Part shown: positions 36,858 through 48,245 of the stretch, piece after piece
Layout: each line of letters begins with the position of its first letter
Numbering within the stretch: position 1 is the stretch's first letter
Origin: Dictyophora rubrovolvata
Taxonomy: Eukaryota > Basidiomycota > Agaricomycetes > Phallales > Phallaceae
Assembly: GCA_029959195.1 (NCBI GenBank)
Contig: CP114127.1
Coordinates: 248,001 to 312,000, forward strand
Length of the DNA stretch: 64,000 nt
Direction of reading: 5' to 3'
Notes under the pieces: generated by a model
What the model saw: only the letters and a program-made list of their open reading frames with translations
What the model was told of the DNA's origin: nothing
Databases searched by the model: none
Position numbers and translations under genes: made by a program

Positions 36858-37864
36858 GTTTCAGAACTACAGCACAGCCGGCAGCAATAGGGGCCATGAG
36901 AATTTGACACGCAAGCCTACCGTGCTGCCATGACATTGCCACGACCTGCAAAAAAACCTCCTATAGGGTACAAACTCAAGCTGTAAGGCTCAGTAGAGTG
37001 TTGAATATAATGGGTAGAAGGATCTGAATATTATATAACATACTTTGGAGAGATAAAATGAGAGTTTGGCATAGGTTGTGGCATATGATATGTTGTGGTG
37101 AAGTCGCGGTAAGAATTCCTTGTATGGGAATTATTGTGCTAAAGGCGCGGTACGATTGCTGTGTAAGGAATCTTTACCGCGCCATTAGATAAGCATTGTT
37201 CAAAGCACTTGCTTCGCTATTGGACAACTGCTCATTATCAATTTGATATATTTATTAATATTTTAATGGTTCGGGTTTTACTTTTCTGATATAAGCTATA
37301 TAAGTCTAATAATTAATTTGTAAATACAGGATTGGTTCACATATCTAGCTGCATTTCTAGCCGATCGTTTCTCTTCTACTGGAAAACCCAAAGAAAAGAG
37401 TTAGTTGAGTTTACACCAACTCAATATTCTGACTGACTTGTTGCTTTCTAGTTGCTGGAATATATCAGGCAGATTCATATCCTCCAAGAATGTTACCTGG
37501 ATATAATCAAAGAGGTCATCATCGTCTAAGTAAAATACTCAGTAGCTTATGATACCAGGCGAACCATTCGGCTATTTTATACATCCTGATTATCCTCGTA
37601 TATGTTTTCCTTTATATGATAACTTCAAGTAACTCAAATACTTTTGTAGATTCAATATTTCAAGATAAGCATATTCAGCCCGATTCTGTCACTTCGGGGC
37701 CAGCACATGTTCCTCCTATAATCAATGCAGCCACTAGGAGGGCACATTTTGCAGCGGGCGGCGGGTGGGGCTCGCGCGGTAGGCCGCACGCTAAATTCTT
37801 GTAGCCCCGGCAATAGCACCCGGCTAAGTTTCTCAGCGCTCGATTTTTTCAAAGTGAGTACTGG
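36858..37864. other. Unusually long dehydrogenase intron with foreign-looking sequence
   Basis: The dehydrogenase intron between PYNYPFF and APIAAGC spans about 940 bp where its paralogue has well under 100. It contains a GC-rich patch (37740-37815) and a stem-loop formed by 37106-37121 and 37165-37180 (GCGGTAAGAATTCCTT against its near-perfect complement). A plus-strand stretch reads DWFTYLAAFLADRFSSTGKP (about 37331). This looks like an older insertion, but I found no target duplication. Confidence 0.4.
37106..37180. repeat. Stem-loop with 16-bp arms
   Basis: GCGGTAAGAATTCCTT at 37106-37121 is complementary to 37165-37180 with two mismatches, leaving a 43-base loop that itself repeats GGCGCGGTA. 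It lies in the long intron of the split dehydrogenase. It may be a small transposon remnant. Confidence 0.45.
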
Positions 37865-38385
37865 CACTCACCATCCCTCGTGCATTGAAGAAAGGATAGT
37901 TATACGGCGTTATTATCAATACCACACCCTTTGGCTCTTTAAGCAACACTGGATTAAATGCTGCTTCCATCGGGTTTTCTTCAAGTGGGTCTGGATGAAC
38001 CCAGGCATCAAGATGCTCGTAAGCCCACATGATTTCTTGGATCATGGGTGTAATTTCAGAACTACAAACATTATTATCTTTTTTAGTATGAATCGATATA
38101 GGAACATACACCACTGATTCATGCTTCAATTTTCCTTGATCCTCGAAAAGTGCGTCGATAATGCGATCCTTATTATCACGCATCATGTAGGCGAACTTTG
38201 CCAGCTCGTTTTTGCGGAATTCGATAGATCTAGTCTTTCCAGATCTAAAACTGGAAGTAAGTTCTCTGTATATCTGCTCCGTGTGTCATCAGTAGATATC
38301 CGAAACGGCAGGCTGGTAAAAGCTGAAGTTGATATCACACTTGGTCGATTTCCTCAAACGAAGTATATTGATCAGTGGGACTCAT

Positions 38386-39267
38386 ATCGGAGAGACGGTG
38401 AGTTAGAAGTAGTTTGTTCATATGACATACCGTTGGATTTATAGATTCGTGAAGCCCGTTACGGTTGGCATTTACATACATAATATACCTCCCCGCGGAT
38501 CTAGTGTGGTGTGTAAATATACATAAAGGAGGCCATCGAATCCCGATGTTTGTCATTCATCCTCGGCGAGCTGTCTCGCTGAAAAATATTCAGGTGTGTC
38601 TCTTTGCTTAACTTGTTAGGTTTAGTATAAGAAGACTGCTGTTCGAACTTCACTTTCGCCATAGCCGGGATACGACCGATAATACAACAATTTGCTGTGA
38701 GGGAGCTCTTTCGAAGAATACTATTATCAAAGAATCATGATACAGGAACTGTTGGGCGGCCAGCTATTACCACAACCCTGTGTATGTAACGTACGATAAC
38801 GTACGATAACGTACGACAGTTGCCCATCCGCCGTTCACCGCAATCAGGTCGAGATTTCATCAAACTACCCGAGATAACATATATTCAAACCAGGTCACTA
38901 CCGCAACAAAAAGCGCACCTGGTGAAACGAATTCAATGAGGTACGTGACGGGCGCCTTAAACTGAATTGAGCAAATCGGTAATCGATTCATTGACCGGTC
39001 GTCTTACGGTGGTCATGGAGCGCCAGGATGAAGGACTGAGGTGAGACACGACACCTTGCCATCACAGCGGATATAGGAAAAAAAACCCCTTTCATTGACG
39101 TTTTTTTCGGGCAAAAAAGGAAGGGAGATAGTATAGAAGAACGCTGATCAACTTGGAGCCATTGCGCCTGTCTGGTAGCAGAGGAAAGTTCCATTCTTAA
39201 ATAAAGCAGTTTCTTAAATAATGAATATACATATATATATAATCGATCCGAACACCCAGGAGAAATT
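38386..39267. other. Intergenic, dehydrogenase promoter side
   Basis: Upstream of the split dehydrogenase and downstream of the first FAD oxidoreductase gene. It holds a short tandem repeat of three GTACGATAAC-like units at 38791-38817. Near 39225-39240 is a TA run. No gene seen. Confidence 0.45.
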
Positions 39268-41354
39268 CTACAGAATCTCGAAACCAAGCAGTTGTTTGAA
39301 CCATGCCCAGGCAACACGCCTGACAATCCAAGGTGCCAGCACTTGAGTTGGTGGGTCAATCCAAGACATTTGTCGGTAGAAAGCGTCACTCAAATCGGCG
39401 TCCTTCAAAAAGCTCAGATGATTAATTATCAAATTTTAAGTAATACTTACTTTGGTTGTCAGACTGTAAAAAATACGACTGTAAGATCGAATAAAGCGAG
39501 AAGTCTTTTCGAGATCTTCTGTTGGAAGAGGAACCGTAGTGCTGAAGTTGTAGTCCAAGTTTTTCAAACCCGACCTACAGGAAGCTTTCATTAAAACAAG
39601 ATACGAAGGAAGTAGAAAAATATAAGTCAACCAAGTATGCTCTGTCCGGGTTTTAGTATCGAGGAAGTAATTCCTGGCAAAATCCCGGGGCAAGGAACCA
39701 GAGAAGTCCGGGATGGCGCGGTGTAATTGGGAACTTAGGACAATGGCATGGGCACATGCCTTGGGACACCCTTGACTACAAAAAGAAAGTTAGATGCTAA
39801 ATAGTCGGTTAATGACTGACTGCGTACCCGAGAGCTGGGTTCGTTTGTGAGAACGCGTCGCCGACTACTACAAAGTTAGAGGGAAGGTAGTTCAAGGCTT
39901 CATGATATTTTATATATACAGATGAACCTTTCATTAAATTAATTGTTAGGGCTGTGTTTCATATGTATAACACTTGAACTCACCGAATTTTGAGTGTGTG
40001 AAGGATACTGGGACATCTTCCCGCTGCAGGCTTTGCAGCAACTCGCCAATCCAGTGAGGTGCGGGTCGCTTCCAATGTAGTTTTTTAACGAATTCCTCTA
40101 TATCGCCGACAGATCGGATTCGGTCAGACCAACCATAACCGCCGCAACCAACATGCACTACAAACAATTCAACGTCTGTCAAATTTAAATTTTAGAAAAA
40201 ATACCCGCTCACGAAAATTTTTGTCTCGTTTCTCAATGAACACCAATCTGTTTTCCGCGCCGCCTCTAGGGAAAAAGCCATATGAACTGGCATTCGCGTC
40301 TTGATCAGTAGGAAATCCATATTTTCGAAAATCTTCTTCTAATTTGGGTGGAAGGGCGAATTCGCATGTTGTGTAGCTGATGTTGGGATTGAATGCTATT
40401 TTCAAATCGTCTAGCGATGGGGATTGATTGGAGAGAGCGGGAATAGCTTTCAGCCAGCGAAATCCACCCATGAAAGATCCAGTGGCATCTAAACGACATT
40501 AATAGAAATTTATTATTATATGATACGACTTTACCAACGACCAAGTCTCCTTTTACTTCAGTGCTACTACCATCTGGCAGTTTTATGTTTACGCCCGTGA
40601 TCTTATTAGCGATCTCGTCATACACCAAGCCAGATACAGTCCCATGGAAGTACTGCACTCCCTTGCACGTTTGTAATACCAGGCGACGGAGCATCGTTTC
40701 AAAAACTGGTCTCGTTAAATTCATAACTGGAGGATAGATGCCACTAGCCAGCCCTGAGGGCGGCAATGCCGGAAAGCCAGCCATCCAAAAGACACTACGA
40801 CGGGTAGCAAGCCTATACAAAATTTATAAATCATTGAAAAGAAACCACAGCAATAATTGAACCCGGTTCAGACCTTGCTCCGACATTCTGAAGGGCTTGC
40901 TCAAAGTTCTGGGAACCAAACATCTGTCTCATAGCTGACGTTATAAGAAGCTGAAAGTGATGGTACGCCGTGTATTGTGCTACTCGAGACCTTTTCGGTG
41001 AATCGGTGTCTCTGTGGTGGTCTTCTAAGCCTTTTTCACCGACTGCAACCCATTCCTCTGGCTCGACGATTAAAACCTTTTCGAAATGGTTTGCACAGAC
41101 ACGAGCAGCGAATAATCCTGCAACACTGGGCAAGATAATCAGTCACTAAATAAGCGCGTCCGTGTAATGTCTCACCTGCCACCGCAAATAATTGCGACAC
41201 CCGGAAGCTTCTTCTGTCTCGCCTTCGAGAGAAGATGGATGTCTTTCAGGATGGAAGTCTTGTTCCATAGATATTTGCTGATTGAGAATGAAAAGACTTT
41301 GTAGACGACGACTATTGTCGAAAGAATGATAGGAAGCATAGTAAAGGAGGACAT
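39268..41354 (-). CDS. FAD-dependent oxidoreductase, membrane-anchored (paralogue 1)
   Basis: A multi-exon gene for a fungal FAD-binding oxidoreductase with the p-hydroxybenzoate-hydroxylase-like fold. The start at 41354 gives an N-terminal hydrophobic helix (MLPIILSTIVVVYKVFSF). Then comes the dinucleotide-binding turn IICGGSVAGLFAARVC joined across the first intron, VLIVEPEEWVAVGE, the middle motif GDLVVDATGSFMGG, and a second FAD motif region near 39860-39900 (VVVGDA). The C-terminus reads SWIDPPTQVLAPWIVRRVAW and ends at TAG 39268-39270. Introns of about 50-60 nt fit all joins I checked. It lies head to head with a paralogue at 42619-44742. The substrate is unknown; squalene-epoxidase-like or reductase-like chemistry is possible. 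Confidence 0.8.
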
Positions 41355-42618
41355 TCTGAAAGCTCTCCACCCCGATACGGGGCCTTAGACCGATTCATTG
41401 TGCTTTAAATATTTACTGAGCCCGGTGGTATCAGGTGTTGCATTGAGACCGGGCATCCGGGTAGGCAAGGCCATGGCAATTTGCCTTGTTCTGAGACCGT
41501 AGCAAATGTTTGATATGCTTCGAGATGTAAACTTCCACATACAGGCGTTTCTCAGTTGACGCATTGAGGAGCCATGTCATTGGTTAGAACGCAGCCGGTG
41601 ACTATCATGGGCCGAGCACAATTGGTACAGGGAGGGTGGGCAAGGGGTTCACAAGGCACTAATCTCCCGTGCATCGGACACAATACCGATCCTTTATGTA
41701 CTGACCCTATCCGTATCGCAAAGCGGCCGTATCAGGCCGTATCACCTTACAAATATGGCTCAGGCTGTAAGCGCACATACTCTCGGGCTTAACACAAGAA
41801 AAGTGATGTTAGCGCTAGTGGCGGGGTAATTGTAATTTTAGAACTTGGGTCCCGATCGCCAATAGCAGCCCGGAATGAGAGTCCAGCTGCAGTGTGGTCA
41901 CAGTCGCGTTTGTTGAAAGGAGCGAGAGGAATGGAAATTGGCCTTTTCATGTAGTCGCCAGAATCGTCGACAGATCAGTTTTTAACTGGAAATAAGTTAT
42001 ATTAGCTCAAAGTTCTGACATCTGCAAGGAAAGCATTCTAATCATCGAGTATGAGAAAGGTAAAGCTTTAAAGACTCATCAAAGAACTGAGGATAAACTA
42101 CGCACCGCCTTCCTACTAACCCTCAGATTATTATTCTTGATTTCCGAAAACATCTCCTTCGCATCCGTCGTCATACAAAGACGAAAGTGATGGTTCATAT
42201 AGTACATTGGCCGTAATTTTCACAAGAACACGGGATCATGGATGGTCCTAAGCTCAAATTTTCAAACCCTTGCCGAGATTGCGCCGGGCGGAGTACGCTA
42301 CAAACTCAGACCTCCTTCAAACCTCCTATGTATAATGAACTAGTGTTTAAACGCGTGCGGACACCTGGCACTCGTGCTAAGGCCGTGGCCGTGACTCGCA
42401 GAGATCCAGGAACCCTGTCCGAACCCGCCGAGGCCTAAACCGAGTCCCTCTCCAGTTCAAAAAAAGAAAATTGGCCTAATCAGCGAAACAAATTCGGGCC
42501 TGTTCAAGCCGGCTTTGCGATAATTTTTGTCAATAATTCCACGAATTACTTTCATGAATTTGTCAAACATTCGTTCAGACCCAGACAACGGCGACGTGTG
42601 CCCGCAAAGTCGACAGAG
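41355..42618. promoter_or_regulatory. Shared upstream region of two divergent FAD oxidoreductase genes
   Basis: This 1.26-kb stretch lies between the starts of two divergent paralogues and must hold both promoters. Short frames in it lack domains. It contains GC-rich short repeats such as GGCCGTATCA twice at 41724-41744. No other structure was seen. Confidence 0.5.
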
Positions 42619-44742
42619 ATGCATTTCCTTACTCCACCCATCATCACCCTTCTCACAACAGCTGCAGTTTACAAGATCGTCTCGAAATTAGTTTACAAAT
42701 TGTTATGGAATAAGCTCTCAGTTGTGAAGGATGTTCATCTCCTTTCGAGAGAGAGACCGAAGGACGGGAAATTTTCTGGTACAGCAATCATTTGTGGTGG
42801 AAGGTAACACAAACAGTTTCGTTGCTTAAGAGCGGTGTTTTCATTTAATTCTTAGTATTTCTGGATTATTCTCCGCGAGGGTTTGCGCAAATCATTTTGA
42901 AAAAGTGCTTATTATTGAGCCTGAAGAATGGGTCGCTGTCGGCGAACAAGGCTTGAAAGATCATCACAGAGAATCAAATGCTCCGAAGAGATCAAGGGTT
43001 GCGCAATATACCTCATACCATCACTTTCATCTTATCATCACGGTGGGCATGAAAGAGATGTTTTCGACGTTTGAAGAAGAAATTCGCAGTGTCGGCGGAA
43101 GGTGAGCTCTTTCTGCCTTACGAGGTGGCGATATAATCATGATTATCTACCGGTGTATTCAATATACAGACTCACGCAATGTTATGACAATTTGTGGATC
43201 TCTGGGATTCCAAAGCTTACTCCGTCCAGCTTTCCTTTCTACTCCGGTGGCGTTTACCCTCAACTTCTCAGCATATCTAGGCCAGCTTTCGAAACTACCC
43301 TACGCCGACTGGTATTACGAAACTGCGATCAAGTTCAATACTTTCATGGGACCGTTACTGGTTTGCTGTACGACGAGACGCTGAACAATGTTTCAGGCGT
43401 AAACGTGAAACTCCAGAATGGTGAAACCGTTGAACTGGAAGGTAGTTTGGTCGTCGGTATGCCCAAAGAAAGGTCACCGTTTTTCTGACGACTCAAAATT
43501 ATTCTGTTGTATGTAGATGCTACAGGGTCTTTTATGGGTGGCTACCGCTGGCTGAAAACCATTCCAAAGTTCGCAAATCAATTGGATGACGTTAAAATAT
43601 CATTCAACCCTAAAGTAAGCTACGCGCTTGCCGAGTTTGTACTTCCCCCGACATTGGAAGAAGACTTTCGACAATATGGGCTCCCAACTGACGATGACCA
43701 AAAATGCGTACTGCATGCTTCACTGCCTCTCAGCGTTTCTAACGACAAAATATTCTCCATCGACAAGCGCGAAAATAATTTCCGTAGGTAGCATCATTGA
43801 ATGCGTCGATTATCGTTTTTGCAAACTAAATACATCTGAACAAACCTTTCAGTTCATATAGACTGTGGAGGCTACGACTGGACTGGGAGTATTCAAAGCG
43901 TAGGTGATATTGGAGATTTTGTGAGGGACCTGAATCTAAAGCGACCATTGCCTCAATGGATACACGACGTGTTACATACCCTACAAAGCGAAGACGTCCC
44001 AGTATCATTTGAGAATTCCAAGTATTGTAAGTCCAAGAGGAAAGCTTGGTTTAAAGCAGAAACTTAAACCAATAAAGCTCAATCGGTATATATAAAATAC
44101 CATGAACTGAAGGATCCCCCGTCCAATTTTGTTGTGGTCGGCGACGCTCAATCCCAAACAGACCCAGTTTTCGGGTAAGATCCACTTTCTTTCAGCTTGG
44201 AAATAAGCTAATTACCGAGCAGTCAGGGATGTTCCAAAGCTATTGCAACTGCAATAATTTTGAATTCTCATCTACATCGATCTTCCCCTAACGCTGTTGG
44301 CTTGTTATCGCGCATATTTGCCAAACGTTACTTTCTCGATGTAAAAGCCCGCACGGAACATGTTTGGTTAGTTCGTTTTTTTCTTTCTTCGTCTACCTGA
44401 ATTTCACCTGGATATTTCACAGGGAAAATTCAAAATACGTAGATTATAACTTTCCGAGTACTATTCCTCTTCCGGATGAAGATCCTAAGACAACCGCTCG
44501 GTTTATCCGTACTTTTGCGGATATATTTCTCTCTTTGACGACTGAAGTAAGGATCATATACGGTTTATCTTATAAATTCTAGTTCACTCACCTGTTCAAA
44601 AATAAAGGATGCTGATTTAAGCGGCGCCTTTCTCCGCAATGTAGCCTGGCTCGAGCCGCCGACTGCTATGATGGCTCCGTGGATTGTGCGGCGGGTTGCT
44701 TGGGCATGGATTCAACAATTGTTTGGTTATGAGATTTTGTAA
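42619..44742 (+). CDS. FAD-dependent oxidoreductase, membrane-anchored (paralogue 2)
   Basis: The divergent paralogue of the gene at 39268-41354. The start at 42619 gives MHFLTPPIITLLTTAAVYKI, a membrane-type N-terminus. The first intron (after GGA AG at about 42805) joins to give IICGGSISGLFSARVC, the FAD dinucleotide-binding turn. Then follow LIIEPEEWVAVGEQG, SGGVYPQLLSISRPAFET, SLVVDATGSFMGGYRW (joined across an intron near 43460-43515) and FVVVGDAQSQTDPVFG, which is the second FAD motif. The C-terminus WLEPPTAMMAPWIVRRVAWA ends at TAA 44740-44742. All joins are GT-AG in phase, so it appears intact, about 560 residues. The same domain order and the same ends as its partner show a simple inverted duplication. 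Confidence 0.82.
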
Positions 44743-46091
44743 GAATTGTAGGAATTCTTTTTCTTTGCAACTTAGGATAATCCTGTCTCGGAAATTACTC
44801 TACAAAAACCGTACCATCTTCTCTAGAGTTATGAATAGCAAGGATGAAGAAAAAGGATCTTGGGTTTGGGGCATAAATGTGCTCCGAGCCTGTGCGAATG
44901 ACGTTTCAGGTTTTTAGCCGAAAAATTGGCATATACCGAGCAAAATGTTGTCTGAGACTGCCAGCTGCAGGGACCGATGCGGCGATGCCACATGATGCAT
45001 GATGCCCCGTTTGCTGAGTTCAACCATTGCAATATCAAATTAGCCATCGCCACTCCATGGTTCAACACAAACTAGAAGAACTCTTTGTTGGAAATATGAC
45101 AGTGACGATCACACTAGACGACAGATAGTAGATTAGGGTATATTACATACACATCACGCGTTACGCATAATAGCCTGAGGCGCCGGTCAAAAGACGTCAG
45201 TCTTTTGACCGTAGCACCTCAGTACTCAGTGCTCGTTCAACACTCTTATGGTCGTATATATAGTAACAAGTCACTATCTAAACATACAGGTACTTCCGAG
45301 ACCCACTATTACCGAAACCTAGAGAAACACACAGCAAGACAACAGACGGTATAGAAAGGAAGAGAGAAAAGAGAGCAAGACAACTATCTACCCAGATATA
45401 GAAGATCAAAATAGTCATAATATAGAGTAAACTCAACCCCATGAAATCGGATGGAAAAGAAAGGAAATAGCGATAAGAAATGAAGGGAAGGGCCCAGTAG
45501 TCCTTAGTAGTATAAAGAAAAGAACCCGAAAACAGAGGAATGTTCCAAGATAATGTGGAACGTACAAAATTGAGAGTTGCAAGAAGCACTAGAGTACTGG
45601 GCATAAAGTTCTTGAGGACGCGACAGAAGGCTAAAAAGGTCGTCGGAGCCGTCACGTCCATCTCTATCTTCTTCAGCATCAAAGGTGGCATTAAGTTACT
45701 TTTTCAACACGTCGTCCTTTCGAGCGAATAATCGTAATTCGTCATCAAACCGCCACCGCCGACCGACCAATCACAACTTTGAGCAAAAGAGAACCAAAAC
45801 AAATTCGAACTCCGACAGGCTATGTAGCTCCTCCGAGCGCGGTCACGGTGGAGCCTTCAGAGAACGTCATTTCTTTTCCCAGACAGATGGCCAACGAACA
45901 TTTTTGATCAAGAATAATCATCGTATCGACTTTGTTCACTTTCGTGCTTCTTTTTGATGACAGAGACTGTTATTAAAGAGGTTAGTTATATTCTATTCTG
46001 GACGGCATTCCACTGCAAACTCACTATCTCGTGAGATATTTCCAGAGGTCATCCATCCCTCAGGGAATGCGGAAATAATCTGGTATTGTTT
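44743..46091. other. Intergenic with LTR-like noncoding segment and perfect hairpin
   Basis: No gene is supported. 45186-45211 is a perfect hairpin: GGTCAAAAGAC, a 4-base loop, and its exact complement. To its right, 45250-45640 is purine-rich on the plus strand with a TATATATA at 45256-45263, a pattern like an LTR on the minus strand. A 137-codon hydrophobic minus-strand frame (45278-45691) arises from that pyrimidine-rich composition and I do not believe it. No target duplication was found, so an LTR is only a possibility. Confidence 0.4.
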
Positions 46092-48245
46092 TTAAACGTC
46101 AATATAATTACCGAAGATTGATTCAATGTTTCTCACCTTTTGATATAATCCCTTTCTCATACCCTGCTCGCTTACCAAATCAGGTATTCCTTCAAGTTGA
46201 CTAAGAACGACGACAACGTCAAAAAAGTACCTAAAAAATATAGTTGAAAAATAAAATAAAAACTGACTTCTTTTCATTCGTTAGCCTCGAGCATTCGTTG
46301 CTTAAGCAATACAATTGCCAGAAGATAAGCTTCATCTTATCGGTAAGGCGATACCTCTTCGAGGGCTCTTTGTCTTTCGCAGAGGCTGAAGTACCGGTAG
46401 CTCCTTCTTTAGTTTCTTTATCCGGATCGTCATGGTCATCCTTTGAACAAGAACAGTGAGTTGACATATAACATTGTCCGAGTTGTGCGTTGACGTACTC
46501 CCTCGTCAGGCTGACCGGCGCTGTCGGGCGCTCCTGCCGTACCCTTAGACTGACGTTCTTCTACGTTTCGTGTAAGACTTTGGAAGGAAGGAAGAAAAGA
46601 GAAACACATTGGAGTACGTACTCCAGTTCTGGACGTTTCGCTCCCACTCGGCTTTGGCTTGATCGAACCCGGCATCAGTTAGTGACTTGAGTTCAGTAAG
46701 AAGCTCGTCTTGTCGAGTAGTCAAAAGTCGGTGATGCTCATTATACACAAGACGTTTTATCAATTTCTTGTGGTGGAACTTTAATACCACACATGAGAGT
46801 ATGAGGAGAGAGAAACGTACAGTCATTGTGAACTTGTTATACGGGAAGAGAGTCGGCATTCTAGCGAAAAAATGTTCATTGTATTCACCCTGGACGATAG
46901 CTTCCAAAGCCAGTTGTTGCAGCTTAGGTTTGATAGATGGCGGGAATTTGCCTTTAACTTCCCAGTTTTCTTCTGCGATGGCGACTTTAAGTGCATCAAA
47001 ACTTGCTTCGAGCTCGTCGCTGAACCTATGGTTGGCGGCATGCTTGTGTGAACGACTTGGTGGAGCCGATGTTGACGTTGCTACTGCTGCACCGTCTGTG
47101 CCTACATTCGATGTTATCAACAAGATCAACAAGATCATGACGAGATAGAACGACGTTACTCACTCGGTGGCGGTCGTGCCTTCTTGATGCGTTTGCGAGT
47201 GGATTCAGGTTCTTGTACGACATCGCCAGGGGGTGGAGTTATCGAACGAGCACGCTTAAGAGATACCTTGGATTCCTCATCATCAAGAAGGTAAATGGGA
47301 GAGTCGCGTGTGCCTTCTAGAGGTTTGACGGAAGGAGGTGTGCGCGGACGTGAGATCGTCTGCGATAGGGGTTGGATGTTGGCGGTGGCAGCACTCGTGA
47401 GACTGAAGTTGAGAGGACGAGATGAACGCGGCTTTTTAGGTGACCTACGCAGCATGGCGTTTTTTGAGTAATGTCTGAATACACAGGAGAAAGTAAGAAC
47501 ATACTTGTCCGTTAATAAAGCTACTTCTCCGCTCGAGACATAAAACCCTTTTTGCTTAGTTTGCGCAAAGTGTGTGCGATCATCAATGCCCAGTTCTGAA
47601 TCGTCGATGAACGGGTCTCCAAGATCGTATTCAGTGTTACGTGTCTGTGGGAAGAAGATGAGAAAAGAGAAAATAAGAAAATAAACGCAGGATCAGTCAG
47701 CGGCAAAAACCGGGCAGAGCTGCCTGTTACATAAAAAAAAAAACACTTACTCTTTTCCGTTTCTTTGGTGCTGTTTCTGACGATTTAGCAGCTGGACGAT
47801 CGCTCTCCTCTTCGCTATCACTGGTATCGTGCTTGGCAAAGGGAGCAGGAGTGGGTGATATTTGGCCAGCGTCAAGAGCAAGGGTGGCAATATCAACCTC
47901 GTAACGACTCGGGCCGCCTAGTTTGATCTCTAATCGGATTGTTGCCAACGGAGGCGGGTTAATGACAGGCAACGGGGACGCTGACCTAGATTTGCGATGT
48001 TTGGTGGGTTTATTAGCCTTGGAGGGCTGTTGAGCGGTGGACGGAGGGGCCGCGCTGGCATTATTTGCTGTTGTTGGGGGGACAGACCCTTCAACGGGCG
48101 GAGGCGCCGACCCTTCCCGCTCCGTCGAGTGCGCTGCATGTTGCTCGTCGTCCTCGGGCGATGGCGAACGAGTTCTAGAGGGTGTAGACTCAGAATGGGA
48201 CGGCGAAGAGGGCGGGGGATGTTGGCGGGGGGACTCTTCCGACAT
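46092..48245 (-). CDS. HPC2: HPC2/ubinuclein-like subunit of the HIR histone chaperone complex
   Basis: The HIR complex deposits histone H3-H4 outside S phase; its HPC2/ubinuclein subunit carries the short Hpc2-related domain. Here, after a long Ser/Pro-rich acidic N-terminus starting MSEESPRQHPPPSS (48245) and an APKKRKRV basic motif, the frame reads TEYDLGDPFIDDSELG, then KGFYVSSGEVAL (about 47520-47650), the hallmark of that domain. A second conserved part follows (RFSDELEASFDALKVAIAEE, IKPKLQQLALEAIVQGEYN), matching the ubinuclein middle region, then KRYRLTDKMKLIFWQLYCLSNE and the C-terminus ending at 46092. Introns are short. It acts in the nucleus. The gene is host core machinery and looks intact. 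The symbol is given by domain, not by full alignment. Confidence 0.78.

Larger units (their letters stand above)
23515..38385 (-). pseudogene. Aldehyde dehydrogenase, class-3-like (copy 2), split by MULE-2
   Basis: The N-terminal part lies at 38385-36848 (MSPTDQYTSFEEIDQ; IYRELTSSFRSGKTRSIEF; VVLIITPYNYPFF; then APIAAGCAVVLKPSE). The C-terminal part lies at 25479-23515 (SEFTPKTNALLEELFSKYLD, EEIFGPILPI, WVENETQLPLS, GRGFKGKMSFLEFS, GRYAPYT, PHPKGI, TGA 23515-23517). The two parts join exactly at the 10-bp target duplication of MULE-2, inside the KPSE motif region of one exon. Introns elsewhere are short, but the one after PYNYPFF is about 940 bp, and another carries an LTR-like insertion. Residues match copy 1 closely in most exons, so the pair arose by duplication. 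With 11.4 kb inserted in an exon the gene cannot make normal enzyme. Some C-terminal joins (about 24300) are also unclear. Confidence 0.85.

Noticed and set aside
45278-45691. 137-codon membrane protein on the minus strand
   Set aside because: The composition is driven by a purine/pyrimidine strand bias; no start context, domain or intron supports it.
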